Positions 21,427-28,781 of a DNA stretch of 48,811 nt are shown here, piece by piece (positions within the stretch are counted from its first letter, which is position 1; each line of letters begins with the position of its first letter). Source of the stretch: a virus. The notes under the pieces were generated by a model. The model saw nothing but the letters and a program-made list of their open reading frames with translations, was not told where the DNA came from and made no database searches. A program made the translations under genes and the position numbers. Location of the stretch: the IMG/VR virus record IMGVR_UViG_3300033153_006400, positions 1 through 48,811 of that record. One strand, given 5' to 3'.

Positions 21427-21752
21427 GTTTCTTTATTACGTTCTAAAAAGGCATTAAATTCTAGCCAAAACAAAGGTTTATCCTCTTCCCACAATTTAGT
21501 CATTCTTTCCCCAAGTTCATTTCCACTCAAAGCACAACTAGCAAAGGACTCAAGGTAGGTTAATAACTCTAGTGGGTTTTTAAGCATCATCTTTTCAATG
21601 GCTCGTGCTGGCAACGTAAATCCTCGCCTATCTGCCTCTTCGATTATTTTAGGGTTACGATAGCCGTCCTTAATAATATTACGAAGGTGGTCATCCTCAA
21701 GCTGTGCGTAGGGGATTCTTTTTCCCTGTGCTGTTGTCCAAAAGTCTTTCAT
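21423..21752 (-). CDS. Hypothetical protein (109 aa)
   Basis: MKDFWTTAQGKRIPYAQLED with a helical body (FTLPARAIEKMMLKNPLELL). It is the first gene after the structured RNA at 21786-22037 and could be controlled by it. Not recognised. Confidence 0.55.
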   Translation of the reverse strand: MKDFWTTAQGKRIPYAQLEDDHLRNIIKDGYRNPKIIEEADRRGFTLPARAIEKMMLKNPLELLTYLESFASCALSGNELGERMTKLWEEDKPLFWLEFNAFLERNKET

Positions 21753-21785
21753 GTGTTTAATTGTTGTTGATTATTCTCTCATTAA

Positions 21786-22037
21786 CATTGTGTAAGACCT
21801 CTGAGAGGCGAAGGATATTCGATTTACGTCGGATGGGCTAGCTCCCGCCTCCCAATTCAAAGCAGAACCGCTCGAATATCTTTATTGCTTTTCGTATTTC
21901 AACTAACCGCATATTCCCATCACACGAGCAAATATTTCACTATTGCCTTACGGCATACGGTTTAGGGGACTCATACTATGTAACGTATGCCCTTTGCGTC
22001 AGTCCGATAGCTAGACGGGTCGGTCACTTACACAATG
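21786..22037 (-). ncRNA. Candidate structured RNA (~252 nt), family not recognised
   Basis: A gene-free stretch closed by a perfect 11-bp helix: CATTGTGTAAG at the minus-strand 5' end (22037-22027) pairs with CTTACACAATG (21796-21786). Inside are GATATTCGA/TCGAATATC (9 bp), GGGCATAC...GTATGAGTCCC, TGCC-GTAA-GGCA with a GNRA loop, and CCTC-TCA-GAGG. Just upstream, CAATGATT and AATCATTG (22054-22030) form an 8-bp hairpin that shares bases with the closing helix, so the two are mutually exclusive. The base composition is much more GC-rich than its neighbours. It may be a riboswitch-like leader of the 109-aa gene or a free ncRNA. It does not match RNase P, tmRNA, 6S or group I cores that I can recall. 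Confidence 0.7.
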
Positions 22038-22051
22038 ATTTGAAAGAACAA

Positions 22052-22201
22052 TCATTGATTTAAAATATCTAAAATTGACTGCCTAATTACAGCCTCCTCA
22101 GCCTCTTTTCTTTCTCTCTCTTTTTTCTCTTCTGGTGATTCTCTTACCTCTTCTAATTGAGGTTCGTATTCGTATTCGTAGTCTTTTGGTTTATTTGGCA
22201 T
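22052..22201 (-). CDS. Small charged protein (49 aa)
   Basis: MPNKPKDYEYEYEPQLEEVR, then an E/K/R-rich helix and SILDILNQ. Its stop codon lies at the border of the structured RNA. Confidence 0.5.
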   Translation of the reverse strand: MPNKPKDYEYEYEPQLEEVRESPEEKKERERKEAEEAVIRQSILDILNQ

Positions 22202-22210
22202 TTGATTGGG

Positions 22211-22369
22211 TTACCTAATTAATCCTTCTTCTCTATAATCTGCAATAAATTTTTGTCTCAAGGCGCGGTCAACCACGTCATCTAAGTATATGTCTCCTTC
22301 TTTGGATGGGTATTGGGCAGCACAAAGGGCTGTGGTTTTACCGTCGACTTCTCTAATTCTTATTGCCAT
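22211..22369 (-). CDS. Small hypothetical protein (52 aa)
   Basis: MAIRIREVDGKTTALCAAQY, then DIYLDDVVDRALRQKFIADY. Compact alpha/beta look, short spacers on both sides. Confidence 0.5.
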   Translation of the reverse strand: MAIRIREVDGKTTALCAAQYPSKEGDIYLDDVVDRALRQKFIADYREEGLIR

Positions 22370-22380
22370 TTTATTGGGGG

Positions 22381-22614
22381 TTATCTTATTGGCTTAATTG
22401 ATAATGCCACATAGTTCTTTTTTAATCCTTTCGGGAAACGTAAAACGTGGGTTATTAGGTAGTAGCTTAATGGGAAATCACAGCCTTTATTTTCAAAGAA
22501 GATGTAATCGCCTACTTGATAATCTCTATCGTTCTTTCTGATTTCGCAAGTCTTCACCCCTATAACAATATCTTTCAAGTGTTCCATTTCGATTTTTAAT
22601 TTGTGGTATTTCAT
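22381..22614 (-). CDS. DUF3850 / ASCH-like protein (77 aa)
   Basis: Contains KTCEIRKNDRDYQVGDYIFF, the hallmark of DUF3850 proteins, which belong to the ASCH/PUA-like RNA-binding fold. A role in binding modified or structured RNA is plausible but unproven. Confidence 0.75.
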   Translation of the reverse strand: MKYHKLKIEMEHLKDIVIGVKTCEIRKNDRDYQVGDYIFFENKGCDFPLSYYLITHVLRFPKGLKKNYVALSIKPIR

Positions 22615-22623
22615 CTCGTTTAG

Positions 22624-22773
22624 TTAAAGGTTAAAACATTCATTACATTCCCAATATTCCTTTCCCTCTACGATTTTTCCAAAGTGATGACCGCCTATAT
22701 AGGTTTTATCTTCAGCTACAGTAACCTTAATTTCTTTGCCACAAACTGAGCATTGCTTTGTAAGTTCTTTCAT
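22624..22773 (-). CDS. Zinc-ribbon microprotein (49 aa)
   Basis: Start at 22773 chosen because TAACCTCACAACT precedes the ATG. MKELTKQCSVCGKEI ... WECNECFNL carries two CxxC pairs. Confidence 0.55.
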   Translation of the reverse strand: MKELTKQCSVCGKEIKVTVAEDKTYIGGHHFGKIVEGKEYWECNECFNL

Positions 22774-22783
22774 AGTTGTGAGG

Positions 22784-22996
22784 TTAAAGGTTAGGAACTT
22801 CCTTTGCCGTCTGTATAAACTCAAATAGCCTATCTCTAACAGCTTCAATTGTTTCAACGTCTGGCTTGTTATCAAGAACCCTCTGGATGCTTGTAATCTC
22901 CATTGCTCTTCGTCTGAAGTATTCACTGGTTTCACCCTTCTCGTTTCCGATTAAGGTTTTACAGATGTCTTTGAGTCCTAGTATTTCTTTAGTCAT
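22784..22996 (-). CDS. Small hypothetical protein (70 aa)
   Basis: MTKEILGLKDICKTLIGNEK, helical, ending FIQTAKEVPNL. Not recognised. Confidence 0.5.
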   Translation of the reverse strand: MTKEILGLKDICKTLIGNEKGETSEYFRRRAMEITSIQRVLDNKPDVETIEAVRDRLFEFIQTAKEVPNL

Positions 22997-23009
22997 GGTT
23001 TTTTAAAGG

Positions 23010-23180
23010 TTAGTAGTTAGTACAAAAAGGGTGTCCCAAATTATCAAAGTGAACCTTGAATCCGACGCTATCGCACATTTCCCGGAAGGTGTAAGTTGGT
23101 CTTCCAATTACTACCTCTTCACTGGTTGTGCATCCTGATAAAAGGACTATAGCAGTGATTGTTAGGAGTAGGAATTTCAT
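23010..23180 (-). CDS. Small lipoprotein (56 aa)
   Basis: MKFLLLTITAIVLLSGCTTS has a hydrophobic signal peptide with lipobox LSGC, then a short mature part with two more Cys. It overlaps the 138-aa gene by an ATGA junction. A phage lipoprotein of this size may act in superinfection exclusion or as an outer-membrane spanin; neither is shown here. A lipobox gives no decision on Gram type. Confidence 0.65.
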   Translation of the reverse strand: MKFLLLTITAIVLLSGCTTSEEVVIGRPTYTFREMCDSVGFKVHFDNLGHPFCTNY

Positions 23181-23593
23181 AGTTTTTTATTAAATTGTTT
23201 ATTTAATCTCCTAATTTGCCTTGGGTCTATATTATAATCTTTAAGCTCTTCATCGGTAAGCTCACACCATCTTGCTATCTCCTTCGTAGACATAACCAAC
23301 GGCATAGCCTTAAGATTAATTATAGCACCCTTTTTGTTACAACTTAGCTCTCCTATCTTATCTAATTCTTTACAATGTTCATTAGGACAAACTGTCTCCC
23401 CTTTAGCTAAATGCCAACCACACTCACACTTAAAAGATGTGTTCTGTTGTATCTCTTCAATGGCTTCTTTAATAGCAGTTAACATATTAGCCATAGCATA
23501 AACAACAGACTCATTAGGCATAAAAGCATCATCATTTTTGATATATGCTTCTGCGTCCTTGGTGAACTCCTCAAATGTTTTAAGTTTCTTCAT
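23177..23593 (-). CDS. Zinc-binding hypothetical protein (138 aa)
   Basis: Helical N-terminal half, then a Cys-rich centre (FKCECGWHLAKGETVCPNEHC) and a C-terminal helical part (LTDEELKDYNIDPRQIRRLN). Unknown function. Confidence 0.55.
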   Translation of the reverse strand: MKKLKTFEEFTKDAEAYIKNDDAFMPNESVVYAMANMLTAIKEAIEEIQQNTSFKCECGWHLAKGETVCPNEHCKELDKIGELSCNKKGAIINLKAMPLVMSTKEIARWCELTDEELKDYNIDPRQIRRLNKQFNKKL

Positions 23594-23603
23594 TTAGTAT
23601 AAA

Positions 23604-23699
23604 TTAATCTATCTCATCATTGCAATCAGCACAAATCTTCTGCCAGTCATTAACTACCAAACTGGTGTGCTCCCCGCAGATATCACATTCATCTTCCAT
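23604..23699 (-). CDS. Zinc-ribbon microprotein (31 aa)
   Basis: MEDECDICGEHT ... ICADCNDEID: two CxxC pairs in 31 residues. Too short for certainty but in phase with the operon. Confidence 0.45.
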   Translation of the reverse strand: MEDECDICGEHTSLVVNDWQKICADCNDEID

Positions 23700-23701
23700 A
23701 T

Positions 23702-23773
23702 TTAAAAGTTAATTGGATTAAACATTAATAGTGCGAATAGTATTGTTAGGGCTATTTTGGTTGTGAGGTTCAT
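23702..23773 (-). CDS. Membrane micropeptide (23 aa)
   Basis: MNLTTKIALTILFALLMFNP: a single hydrophobic span. Next to the promoter at 23796-23824. Speculative. Confidence 0.35.
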   Translation of the reverse strand: MNLTTKIALTILFALLMFNPINF

Positions 23774-23795
23774 GATTGTTTAAGGTTAGTAGACT

Positions 23796-23824
23796 AATAT
23801 ATACTATTAATTTACGCTTGTCAA
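23796..23824 (-). promoter_or_regulatory. Sigma70-type promoter
   Basis: Minus strand TTGACA (23824-23819), 17-bp spacer, TATATT (23801-23796). Drives the leftward genes from 23773 down. Confidence 0.7.
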
Positions 23825-23853
23825 GGTTATCTGGGCAGGATTCGATCACCAGA

Positions 23854-23997
23854 CTATTTAATTCTCCAGTTACGTCCCCATCTATAATTAGGGTCTCTTT
23901 GTATTTTCTTGGTATTAAACTTCATTTTGTAATCACTCGCGGCCTCCTGGTCCGGATTTTTATCTAAGATCTCCTGATATGTGAGTGATTTTTTCAT
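23854..23997 (-). CDS. Small basic protein (47 aa)
   Basis: MKKSLTYQEILDKNPDQEAA ... RWGRNWRIK. Overlaps the HExxH gene by an ATGA junction. Confidence 0.5.
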   Translation of the reverse strand: MKKSLTYQEILDKNPDQEAASDYKMKFNTKKIQRDPNYRWGRNWRIK

Positions 23998-24389
23998 CTA
24001 AGGTCTTTTAATTCATGTAATATCATCTGGTAAACATATTGGTAGTAGTAGGTAAAGGCTTCCTCATTAACATTGTAGTGGGTGTGTTCGTAGTGGATGC
24101 CGACAGTCCTCATGGTTTCAAACACCAGATGGAGTACTTCGTGGGTTAGCACACCCTGGTCTACTATTAGCCAGTCAAATTTTTCTAACCATAGATACAC
24201 CTTCTTCTTCCCCTTCGGGTTTGTGATGGTTATACAGCTCCCGTCGCCAGTGGCAAACTCTTCGACAGAATCTATTTCAGGGAAGTCCCTGAGAAGCTGG
24301 TTTCTCATCTTTTTCGCAGAGCATACCATAAATGTGAAGTTGTTCCCGTAAATATTATCTCTGATAACTCTTTTTATATCTTTTTTCAT
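23994..24389 (-). CDS. HExxH putative metallopeptidase-like protein (131 aa)
   Basis: GVLTHEVLHLVFETM has an HExxH zinc motif preceded by a strand (VYLWLEKFDWLIVDQ), with downstream His/Glu residues (YEHTHYNVNEEAF) that could supply the third ligand. Resembles small phage zincin-like proteins. Substrate unknown; a second such protein is at 16373-16699. Confidence 0.65.
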   Translation of the reverse strand: MKKDIKRVIRDNIYGNNFTFMVCSAKKMRNQLLRDFPEIDSVEEFATGDGSCITITNPKGKKKVYLWLEKFDWLIVDQGVLTHEVLHLVFETMRTVGIHYEHTHYNVNEEAFTYYYQYVYQMILHELKDLR

Positions 24390-24514
24390 TATTCAATAAC
24401 GGTTACTGAAGTAACAACAGTGGCTGAGGTAAAATCGCGGACAGTTTTGCTATCAGCGTATGCGATAGCAGCGAGTGCTCCTGCAATAGCAATTCCTATT
24501 AGTATTTTCTTCAT
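24389..24514 (-). CDS. Small secreted or membrane protein (41 aa)
   Basis: MKKILIGIAIAGALAAIAYA has the shape of a signal peptide ending AYA, leaving about 21 residues. Overlaps the HExxH gene start by 1 nt. Confidence 0.5.
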   Translation of the reverse strand: MKKILIGIAIAGALAAIAYADSKTVRDFTSATVVTSVTVIE

Positions 24515-24519
24515 AGTAT

Positions 24520-24831
24520 TTATATTTCCCAACGATCCTTCTTTATAGGCTTGTCATGCCAGTAGAATCGCTCGGTTTTAAGATATTTTGCTTTATCCTT
24601 TTTCTTCTCTTTGCTTATTTTCTGCTCTCTAAACTCCTTCGGTAAAACACTCTTAAGACCATCACATTCAAGACTAGAGGGGGCTATTGAATGAGGCTCC
24701 TCTTTCTTAAGAACAACCATATTCCCACTACCAGGTCTTTTCTTATATAAGGCTCTATTAATCTCCTTCTCCGTCAGTTTCCTGACAGGTTCCTTTCCTC
24801 TAAGTGCCTCTAAGTTAGCTAAATATCCCAT
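24520..24831 (-). CDS. Basic hypothetical protein (103 aa)
   Basis: MGYLANLEALRGKEPVRKLT, Lys-rich and probably partly disordered. ATG shares a base with the upstream stop. Not recognised. Confidence 0.5.
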   Translation of the reverse strand: MGYLANLEALRGKEPVRKLTEKEINRALYKKRPGSGNMVVLKKEEPHSIAPSSLECDGLKSVLPKEFREQKISKEKKKDKAKYLKTERFYWHDKPIKKDRWEI

Positions 24832-25070
24832 TATTTCTTTTGTTTACGACAACACGGACAATTGGTTGAGTGATCGGATAGATTCTTCTCAGTAGGGACC
24901 TTCATCTTCGGGACCTTAATACTTACTTCGGCATCTTTTGATGGAACCGCATACCCGGGAGTGTCTTCGGGCATCCTCCCTATCAGCATATCCCCAACCT
25001 CTAAAGCCTCTCCTTCACGGATAGCCTTCAAGTGTTTAGCCAGGTATTTTCTAAAGTCTCTTACTAACAT
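24831..25070 (-). CDS. Hypothetical protein with C-terminal Cys pairs (79 aa)
   Basis: MLVRDFRKYLAKHLKAIREG, ending STNCPCCRKQKK. First gene after the promoter at 25077-25105, whose -10 almost touches the ATG. Confidence 0.55.
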   Translation of the reverse strand: MLVRDFRKYLAKHLKAIREGEALEVGDMLIGRMPEDTPGYAVPSKDAEVSIKVPKMKVPTEKNLSDHSTNCPCCRKQKK

Positions 25071-25076
25071 GAGTAG

Positions 25077-25105
25077 ATTTTATCAAATTATGTACACAAA
25101 GTCAA
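25077..25105 (-). promoter_or_regulatory. Sigma70-type promoter
   Basis: Minus strand TTGACT (25105-25100), 17-bp spacer, TAAAAT (25082-25077). Leads the 25070-24389 gene group. Confidence 0.65.
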
Positions 25106-25314
25106 TAGATCTTATATAAGAATGGAATATTGCATAATAATTTAAGGGGGACTAGATGGTACCTTAAGCACTGGGCTCATGCCCCTCCCCCACCCCCTTG
25201 GATAGCATAGATAGCTTACTCTCTACACTCTATAGCTCTCTCTATACTACTCTCTAACAAGCCTCTAGCTCCCTCTGGGGGCTCTTAGTGCTATGGGGGC
25301 GAGCTCTGTGGGGA
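25106..25314. other. Non-coding C/T-rich stretch with hairpins
   Basis: No ORF. Contains GGGC-TCAT-GCCC followed by C-rich runs, then repeated CTCTCTAYACT units, and AGCTCCC-TCT-GGGGGCT near the end. It lies two genes from TerS. It could be a packaging or replication site; composition and location are the only support. Confidence 0.35.
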
Positions 25315-25677
25315 CTATCCATAAATCTCCTTCCTCTGCCTCTCTGAGTTGATGTCTATCTCACTCTGTAGCTCGTCATTACTTTTGAGTCTGTTGTTTG
25401 CAACACAGCACGAAGCACACCACAACCCTTCCCTTACTTCATGCCTTCCAAGATTGTCGGTAATTGAGCCACAGTTCTGGCAAAGATCTAAGCCTGCAAC
25501 ATCTGCAACATCTGGTACGACATTTTCTGCAACATTTGATGTTGCATCGTGTTGCGCAACATCCTGTGCAACATCAATTTCCTCTAGTTTTGTTGCAAGC
25601 TCCCCACTCTTGCGCCACCTTCCTACTGTAGAGCGGTTCACCCCGTACTTAAGGGCTATTTCATTGTCATTAAGCAT
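25315..25677 (-). CDS. HTH plus zinc-ribbon protein (120 aa)
   Basis: Start at 25677 chosen for the CTAACTTTAAAAACT element before the ATG. N-terminal helix-turn-helix (NDNEIALKYGVNRSTVGRWR), a linker with repeated DVA/NVA units, and a C-terminal zinc ribbon (CQNCGS ... WCASCC). Likely DNA-binding; adjacent to TerS, so possibly a packaging or regulatory partner. Confidence 0.65.
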   Translation of the reverse strand: MLNDNEIALKYGVNRSTVGRWRKSGELATKLEEIDVAQDVAQHDATSNVAENVVPDVADVAGLDLCQNCGSITDNLGRHEVREGLWCASCCVANNRLKSNDELQSEIDINSERQRKEIYG

Positions 25678-25736
25678 AGTTTTTAAAGTTAGTTGGTAGG
25701 TCTTAATTATACCCCTTTTGTCTCTGAAAAACAACC

Positions 25737-26126
25737 CTAGAGTCTAATAAGATTCACTGTTACAGCCTTCTGTCTATTATCGGTCTCATACCTTCCCTGT
25801 AGTCTGTTAAAGGTATCAATAGCTTTGTTCTTAGCGTTCAATTCTTTGTCCTGAACAACTATTTTCGATAGTTCTAAGTCTACTTTATTACTATTTAAGT
25901 ACTCTGTATCTAGTAGATATCTTATGTATTTTACTATTTTATCGCTTCTTAACGCTCTACTTGCCATAGCTCCCGCAGAGTTATCAGTCTGTGTCTTCCA
26001 TACCTTAAGCCCCGCATTAGTTCCATTACCTCCATTCTCTATCCACTCTCTACAAAAGGCTTGTTGTTGTCTACTTAGCTTGTCGCCAGTAGGTACTGTT
26101 GCTAGTTCATTAGTGTGCTTTGGCAT
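25737..26126 (-). CDS. terS: Terminase small subunit (TerS)
   Basis: 129 aa. LSRQQQAFCREWIENGGNGT followed by SAGAMASRALRSDKIVKYIR matches the terminase small-subunit (Terminase_2-like) helix-turn-helix domain; the C-terminus is helical. It recognises the packaging site and recruits TerL. Unusually, TerL lies 10 kb away. The promoter at 26157-26185 precedes it. Confidence 0.75.
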   Translation of the reverse strand: MPKHTNELATVPTGDKLSRQQQAFCREWIENGGNGTNAGLKVWKTQTDNSAGAMASRALRSDKIVKYIRYLLDTEYLNSNKVDLELSKIVVQDKELNAKNKAIDTFNRLQGRYETDNRQKAVTVNLIRL

Positions 26127-26156
26127 TGGTATTAATTAGGCTGTTAAGGTACATAC

Positions 26157-26185
26157 ATTATACTCAAGCCCGAGATTTTGTACAA
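26157..26185 (-). promoter_or_regulatory. Promoter before TerS
   Basis: Minus strand TTGTAC (26185-26180), 17-bp spacer, TATAAT (26162-26157). Consensus -10. Confidence 0.7.
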
Positions 26186-26301
26186 CTTCAGAGATAACTG
26201 GAGTTTTTTTCATTTACTTTAACATACTCATTCTACGCTAGTCTAAGCCATTTATCCAACTAATGAGCTTGCACCATTGTATTTTCTTTTATAACTTACT
26301 A

Positions 26302-26330
26302 TTGACAACTAGTATACTTTAGTATATTGT
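26302..26330 (+). promoter_or_regulatory. Rightward early promoter with TAGTATA repeat
   Basis: TTGACA (26302-26307) with -10 candidates TATATT (15-bp spacer) or TATTGT (17-bp). The spacer holds TAGTATA-CTT-TAGTATA. A related arrangement occurs at 27257-27284, suggesting a shared regulator. Confidence 0.6.
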
Positions 26331-26580
26331 ACTTACACGTTCAATCAAATGAACAAAAGCAACGGTAAACGTTACAAAAGCTTAGGCTCATGTACACGAC
26401 AACTACCACCGCTAAACCGCTCCTTTACATCATTTCTATCAAGCCGAAAGGGTTTAATCATATAATAGTACGAGCGTCTAAACGCCACGACCTCTCTAAT
26501 AAGGAGCGAGCGATTACATGGCTACGCGATGACTACTAGACAAGTGATTAATCAGATGTAGGCACTATAAAGATAGACAA
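26331..26580 (+). ncRNA. Structured non-coding stretch (250 nt) downstream of the rightward promoter
   Basis: No ORF of note. CGCTCCTT (26418-26425) pairs perfectly with AAGGAGCG (26501-26508) over 75 nt, enclosing GCGT-CTAA-ACGC and an AAGCC-GAAA-GGGTT hairpin. GTTCA-ATCAAA-TGAAC and AACG-GTAAA-CGTT precede it. It could be the structured 5' leader of the 26630 gene or a separate small RNA. No known class recognised. Confidence 0.55.
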
Positions 26581-26629
26581 GGAGGGTTTGAACACTCAAG
26601 CTCTCAAGTTTAACTTTAATTTAAATACT

Positions 26630-26797
26630 ATGTTCGAAATAACAGACGATACAGGCACCGTTTACAATGGTTCAGAATATGAAATGCTAGAGCTTTGGGA
26701 GCAAATAACCACTGGAGTCTATATAGATAAAGACCTCGAGGAGCTCGAATGGACGGGTGATATAAGGCTTATCGAGATCAAAGGCACTCACGCTTAA
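26630..26797 (+). CDS. Small acidic protein (55 aa)
   Basis: Start chosen at ATG 26630 because AACTTTAATTTAAATACT precedes it, matching other starts here; a TTG at 26588 would add 14 residues. MFEITDDTGTVYNGSEYEML. First gene of the rightward operon. Unknown. Confidence 0.55.
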   Translation: MFEITDDTGTVYNGSEYEMLELWEQITTGVYIDKDLEELEWTGDIRLIEIKGTHA

Positions 26798-26821
26798 ATA
26801 ATATTTAATAACTCTAATACT

Positions 26822-27028
26822 ATGAGTAACGAAAAAACAGGTATACATGGTACTGATATGTATCAACCCTATGGTGTATCAAGCGAGTACAAACAGCCCC
26901 GCACCAAACAAGAAAGAGATGAACTAGTCTTAAATACGATTCAATTCGTTCGTGAGACCCTTAAGACCAACATTAATAGCTACTCTCAACACCATAGAGA
27001 CATGATAACTGCTATCCATGCACTATAA
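26822..27028 (+). CDS. Small hypothetical protein (68 aa)
   Basis: MSNEKTGIHGTDMYQPYGVS, helical C-terminus. Preceded by AATAACTCTAATACT. Unknown. Confidence 0.55.
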   Translation: MSNEKTGIHGTDMYQPYGVSSEYKQPRTKQERDELVLNTIQFVRETLKTNINSYSQHHRDMITAIHAL

Positions 27029-27043
27029 CCTAACTTTAATATT

Positions 27044-27244
27044 ATGAAAACATATAAACTAACGGCACTCATGGAGTGTTGGGAGGACGTGGAGATAGAG
27101 GCAGAATCTAAAAAGGAGGCAATAGACAAGCTACACGAACAGATCGGAAAAGGGTGTCTATTTTTTGACAACTACGAAAGTAGTACATTCAAGATATTTT
27201 CTGATGATGGAGTGTGTGGCTTACAGCTGGAATTTGACTTTTAA
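27044..27244 (+). CDS. Small hypothetical protein (66 aa)
   Basis: MKTYKLTALMECWEDVEIEA with an alternating beta-alpha-beta look (SKKEAIDKLHEQIG) ending LQLEFDF. Preceded by CTAACTTTAATATT, the clearest copy of the start element. Confidence 0.6.
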   Translation: MKTYKLTALMECWEDVEIEAESKKEAIDKLHEQIGKGCLFFDNYESSTFKIFSDDGVCGLQLEFDF

Positions 27245-27256
27245 CTACATAAAACA

Positions 27257-27284
27257 TTGACAATACTCTACTTTAGAGTAATAT
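27257..27284 (+). promoter_or_regulatory. Rightward promoter with inverted-repeat operator
   Basis: TTGACA (27257-27262), 16-bp spacer, TAATAT (27279-27284). A 7-bp inverted repeat, TACTCTA-CTT-TAGAGTA (27264-27280), fills the spacer and would be a natural repressor site. Confidence 0.65.
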
Positions 27285-27309
27285 ACTTACCAACTTTAAT
27301 TTTAATACT

Positions 27310-27951
27310 ATGCACCATCATTTAGAAATAATCATGCCACCCACCAAGAATGTAGAGGGGGCTATAACACAAATCTTAGATCAGTTTGACGAAGAGGGAA
27401 AAGACAATACTCATGCTTTTTGGGATTGGTACGTCTTAGGGGGGAGATGGGCGGGAACTAAGCTCGAAGCAATGCTCGGAGCTGATAAAATACAAGAGTT
27501 CAGAGATCTTTTAGTTAAAGAGAAGATCACGGTTAGCGGTCTCCAGTGCGGGAAGCAATCACTACAACCAGAGTCTCAAATTGAGAGGGTGGACAAGATG
27601 TGGAACGAAATGTTCCCTGATTCACCAGTTAAGCAGTGTCCACTGTTCGAACACTATGAATCTGACTATGGAGACACATGCAAGCTCTCAGATGTACCAA
27701 GGGATCTAACAGCTTCAAGAGTCATCATAGCTAAAAAGCACTGGGAGGATAAAAACAAGAGAGAGGCTGAGTTCATGCTCTCTACGGAGATTCGGAATGG
27801 ATGTGCTCACCAAGACACGACATGGGATGGGAATATTTTGGAAGCGATTAAGCAATATAAAAAGAGACTTAAGAATATGTCAGAAGAATTCAAAAAGGAG
27901 AACACGCCAAAGGCTAATTGGATATGTGTAACCGTGGATTACCACTCGTAA
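27310..27951 (+). CDS. Hypothetical protein (213 aa)
   Basis: MHHHLEIIMPPTKNVEGAIT, then AFWDWYVLGGRWAGTKLEAM and a C-terminal helical region. Largest gene of the rightward early operon, with its own promoter and operator-like repeat. The FWDWYVLGGRW motif is distinctive, but I cannot name the family. Confidence 0.6.
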   Translation: MHHHLEIIMPPTKNVEGAITQILDQFDEEGKDNTHAFWDWYVLGGRWAGTKLEAMLGADKIQEFRDLLVKEKITVSGLQCGKQSLQPESQIERVDKMWNEMFPDSPVKQCPLFEHYESDYGDTCKLSDVPRDLTASRVIIAKKHWEDKNKREAEFMLSTEIRNGCAHQDTTWDGNILEAIKQYKKRLKNMSEEFKKENTPKANWICVTVDYHS

Positions 27952-27968
27952 TAATTAACCAAGATACT

Positions 27969-28235
27969 ATGAAAAAACCACTTGAAAATGGATTGTCACT
28001 ATTTGCGGTCTCATTCTTTATGCTCATATTTGTCCTGTATTGTTTTGGAGTATATGAACCCAATAGATATTCGATAGGGTTTTTTATCCTAGTATTCCCA
28101 GTTTGTGTGATTATGATGGAGGGAAACTTCGCAACCATCAATAGATACTCACAGTTAGTGGATGAGTATCAAGACATGATGCATGGGGTGGTGGAGGCTC
28201 TTAATAAGGTCGAGAAGGCTAGGAAGAAGAAGTAA
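27969..28235 (+). CDS. Two-span membrane protein (88 aa)
   Basis: Start at ATG 27969 (MKKPLENGLSLFAVSFFMLI). Two hydrophobic segments: LFAVSFFMLIFVLYCFGVY and GFFILVFPVCVIMM, then a charged cytoplasmic tail ending KARKKK. Unknown; may be an early envelope-active protein. Confidence 0.6.
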   Translation: MKKPLENGLSLFAVSFFMLIFVLYCFGVYEPNRYSIGFFILVFPVCVIMMEGNFATINRYSQLVDEYQDMMHGVVEALNKVEKARKKK

Positions 28236-28246
28236 CTTTTAATATA

Positions 28247-28648
28247 ATGAATAAATTTACTAAGAAGGTCTTTTGTTGCTCATCTTGCGATAGTGTTAAA
28301 TACAAGGAGGTAACAGACCATAAATATGACTTTAATAGACACCAGTTTTGCCATTCAAAAGAGTGCAAGAAGTCTGAAATTAAGAAGAATGCTGGTGGAG
28401 GGAGTTGTGAGTATGTAAGTGGTACAGAGATGAAGATGGTAGGAGAGGTTAAGATGTCAAAGTGTAAGTATTGCACCGAAGAGGGATGGCTAGATGATGC
28501 GTGGGAGAGTGTTGGGGAGCCCCATCATGGCAGTAGGGCATGGTGTGAGTCTTGTGACGGGGAACTTTATATGGAATATGGGAGTGGAGAGATAATGGCC
28601 GCTAATAACCAAGCTTTATTTAATTACCCAAGTTTAAAAAAACTTTGA
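28247..28648 (+). CDS. Multi-Cys zinc-binding protein (133 aa)
   Basis: Several pairs: CCSSCDS, FCHSKECK, CKYC, WCESCDG. Probably two or three zinc ribbons. Preceded by TAACTTTTAATATA. Unknown function. Confidence 0.6.
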   Translation: MNKFTKKVFCCSSCDSVKYKEVTDHKYDFNRHQFCHSKECKKSEIKKNAGGGSCEYVSGTEMKMVGEVKMSKCKYCTEEGWLDDAWESVGEPHHGSRAWCESCDGELYMEYGSGEIMAANNQALFNYPSLKKL

Positions 28649-28781
28649 TCTTTCTAATGTGGGTTGTGAAGGTATAAGGGGACTCCTTATTCTCCTTGAT
28701 ATGTTACATCTATTCGGGTGGGCAAATGACATTGAAAAAAAAGACAACTCACTTTAGAGAGATCAATCTAATCAAAAAACT

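Noticed and set aside
23830-23860. GGATTCGATCACC, resembling a tRNA T-arm
   Set aside because: No acceptor stem, anticodon arm or CCA can be placed around it, and it overlaps the end of a small ORF.
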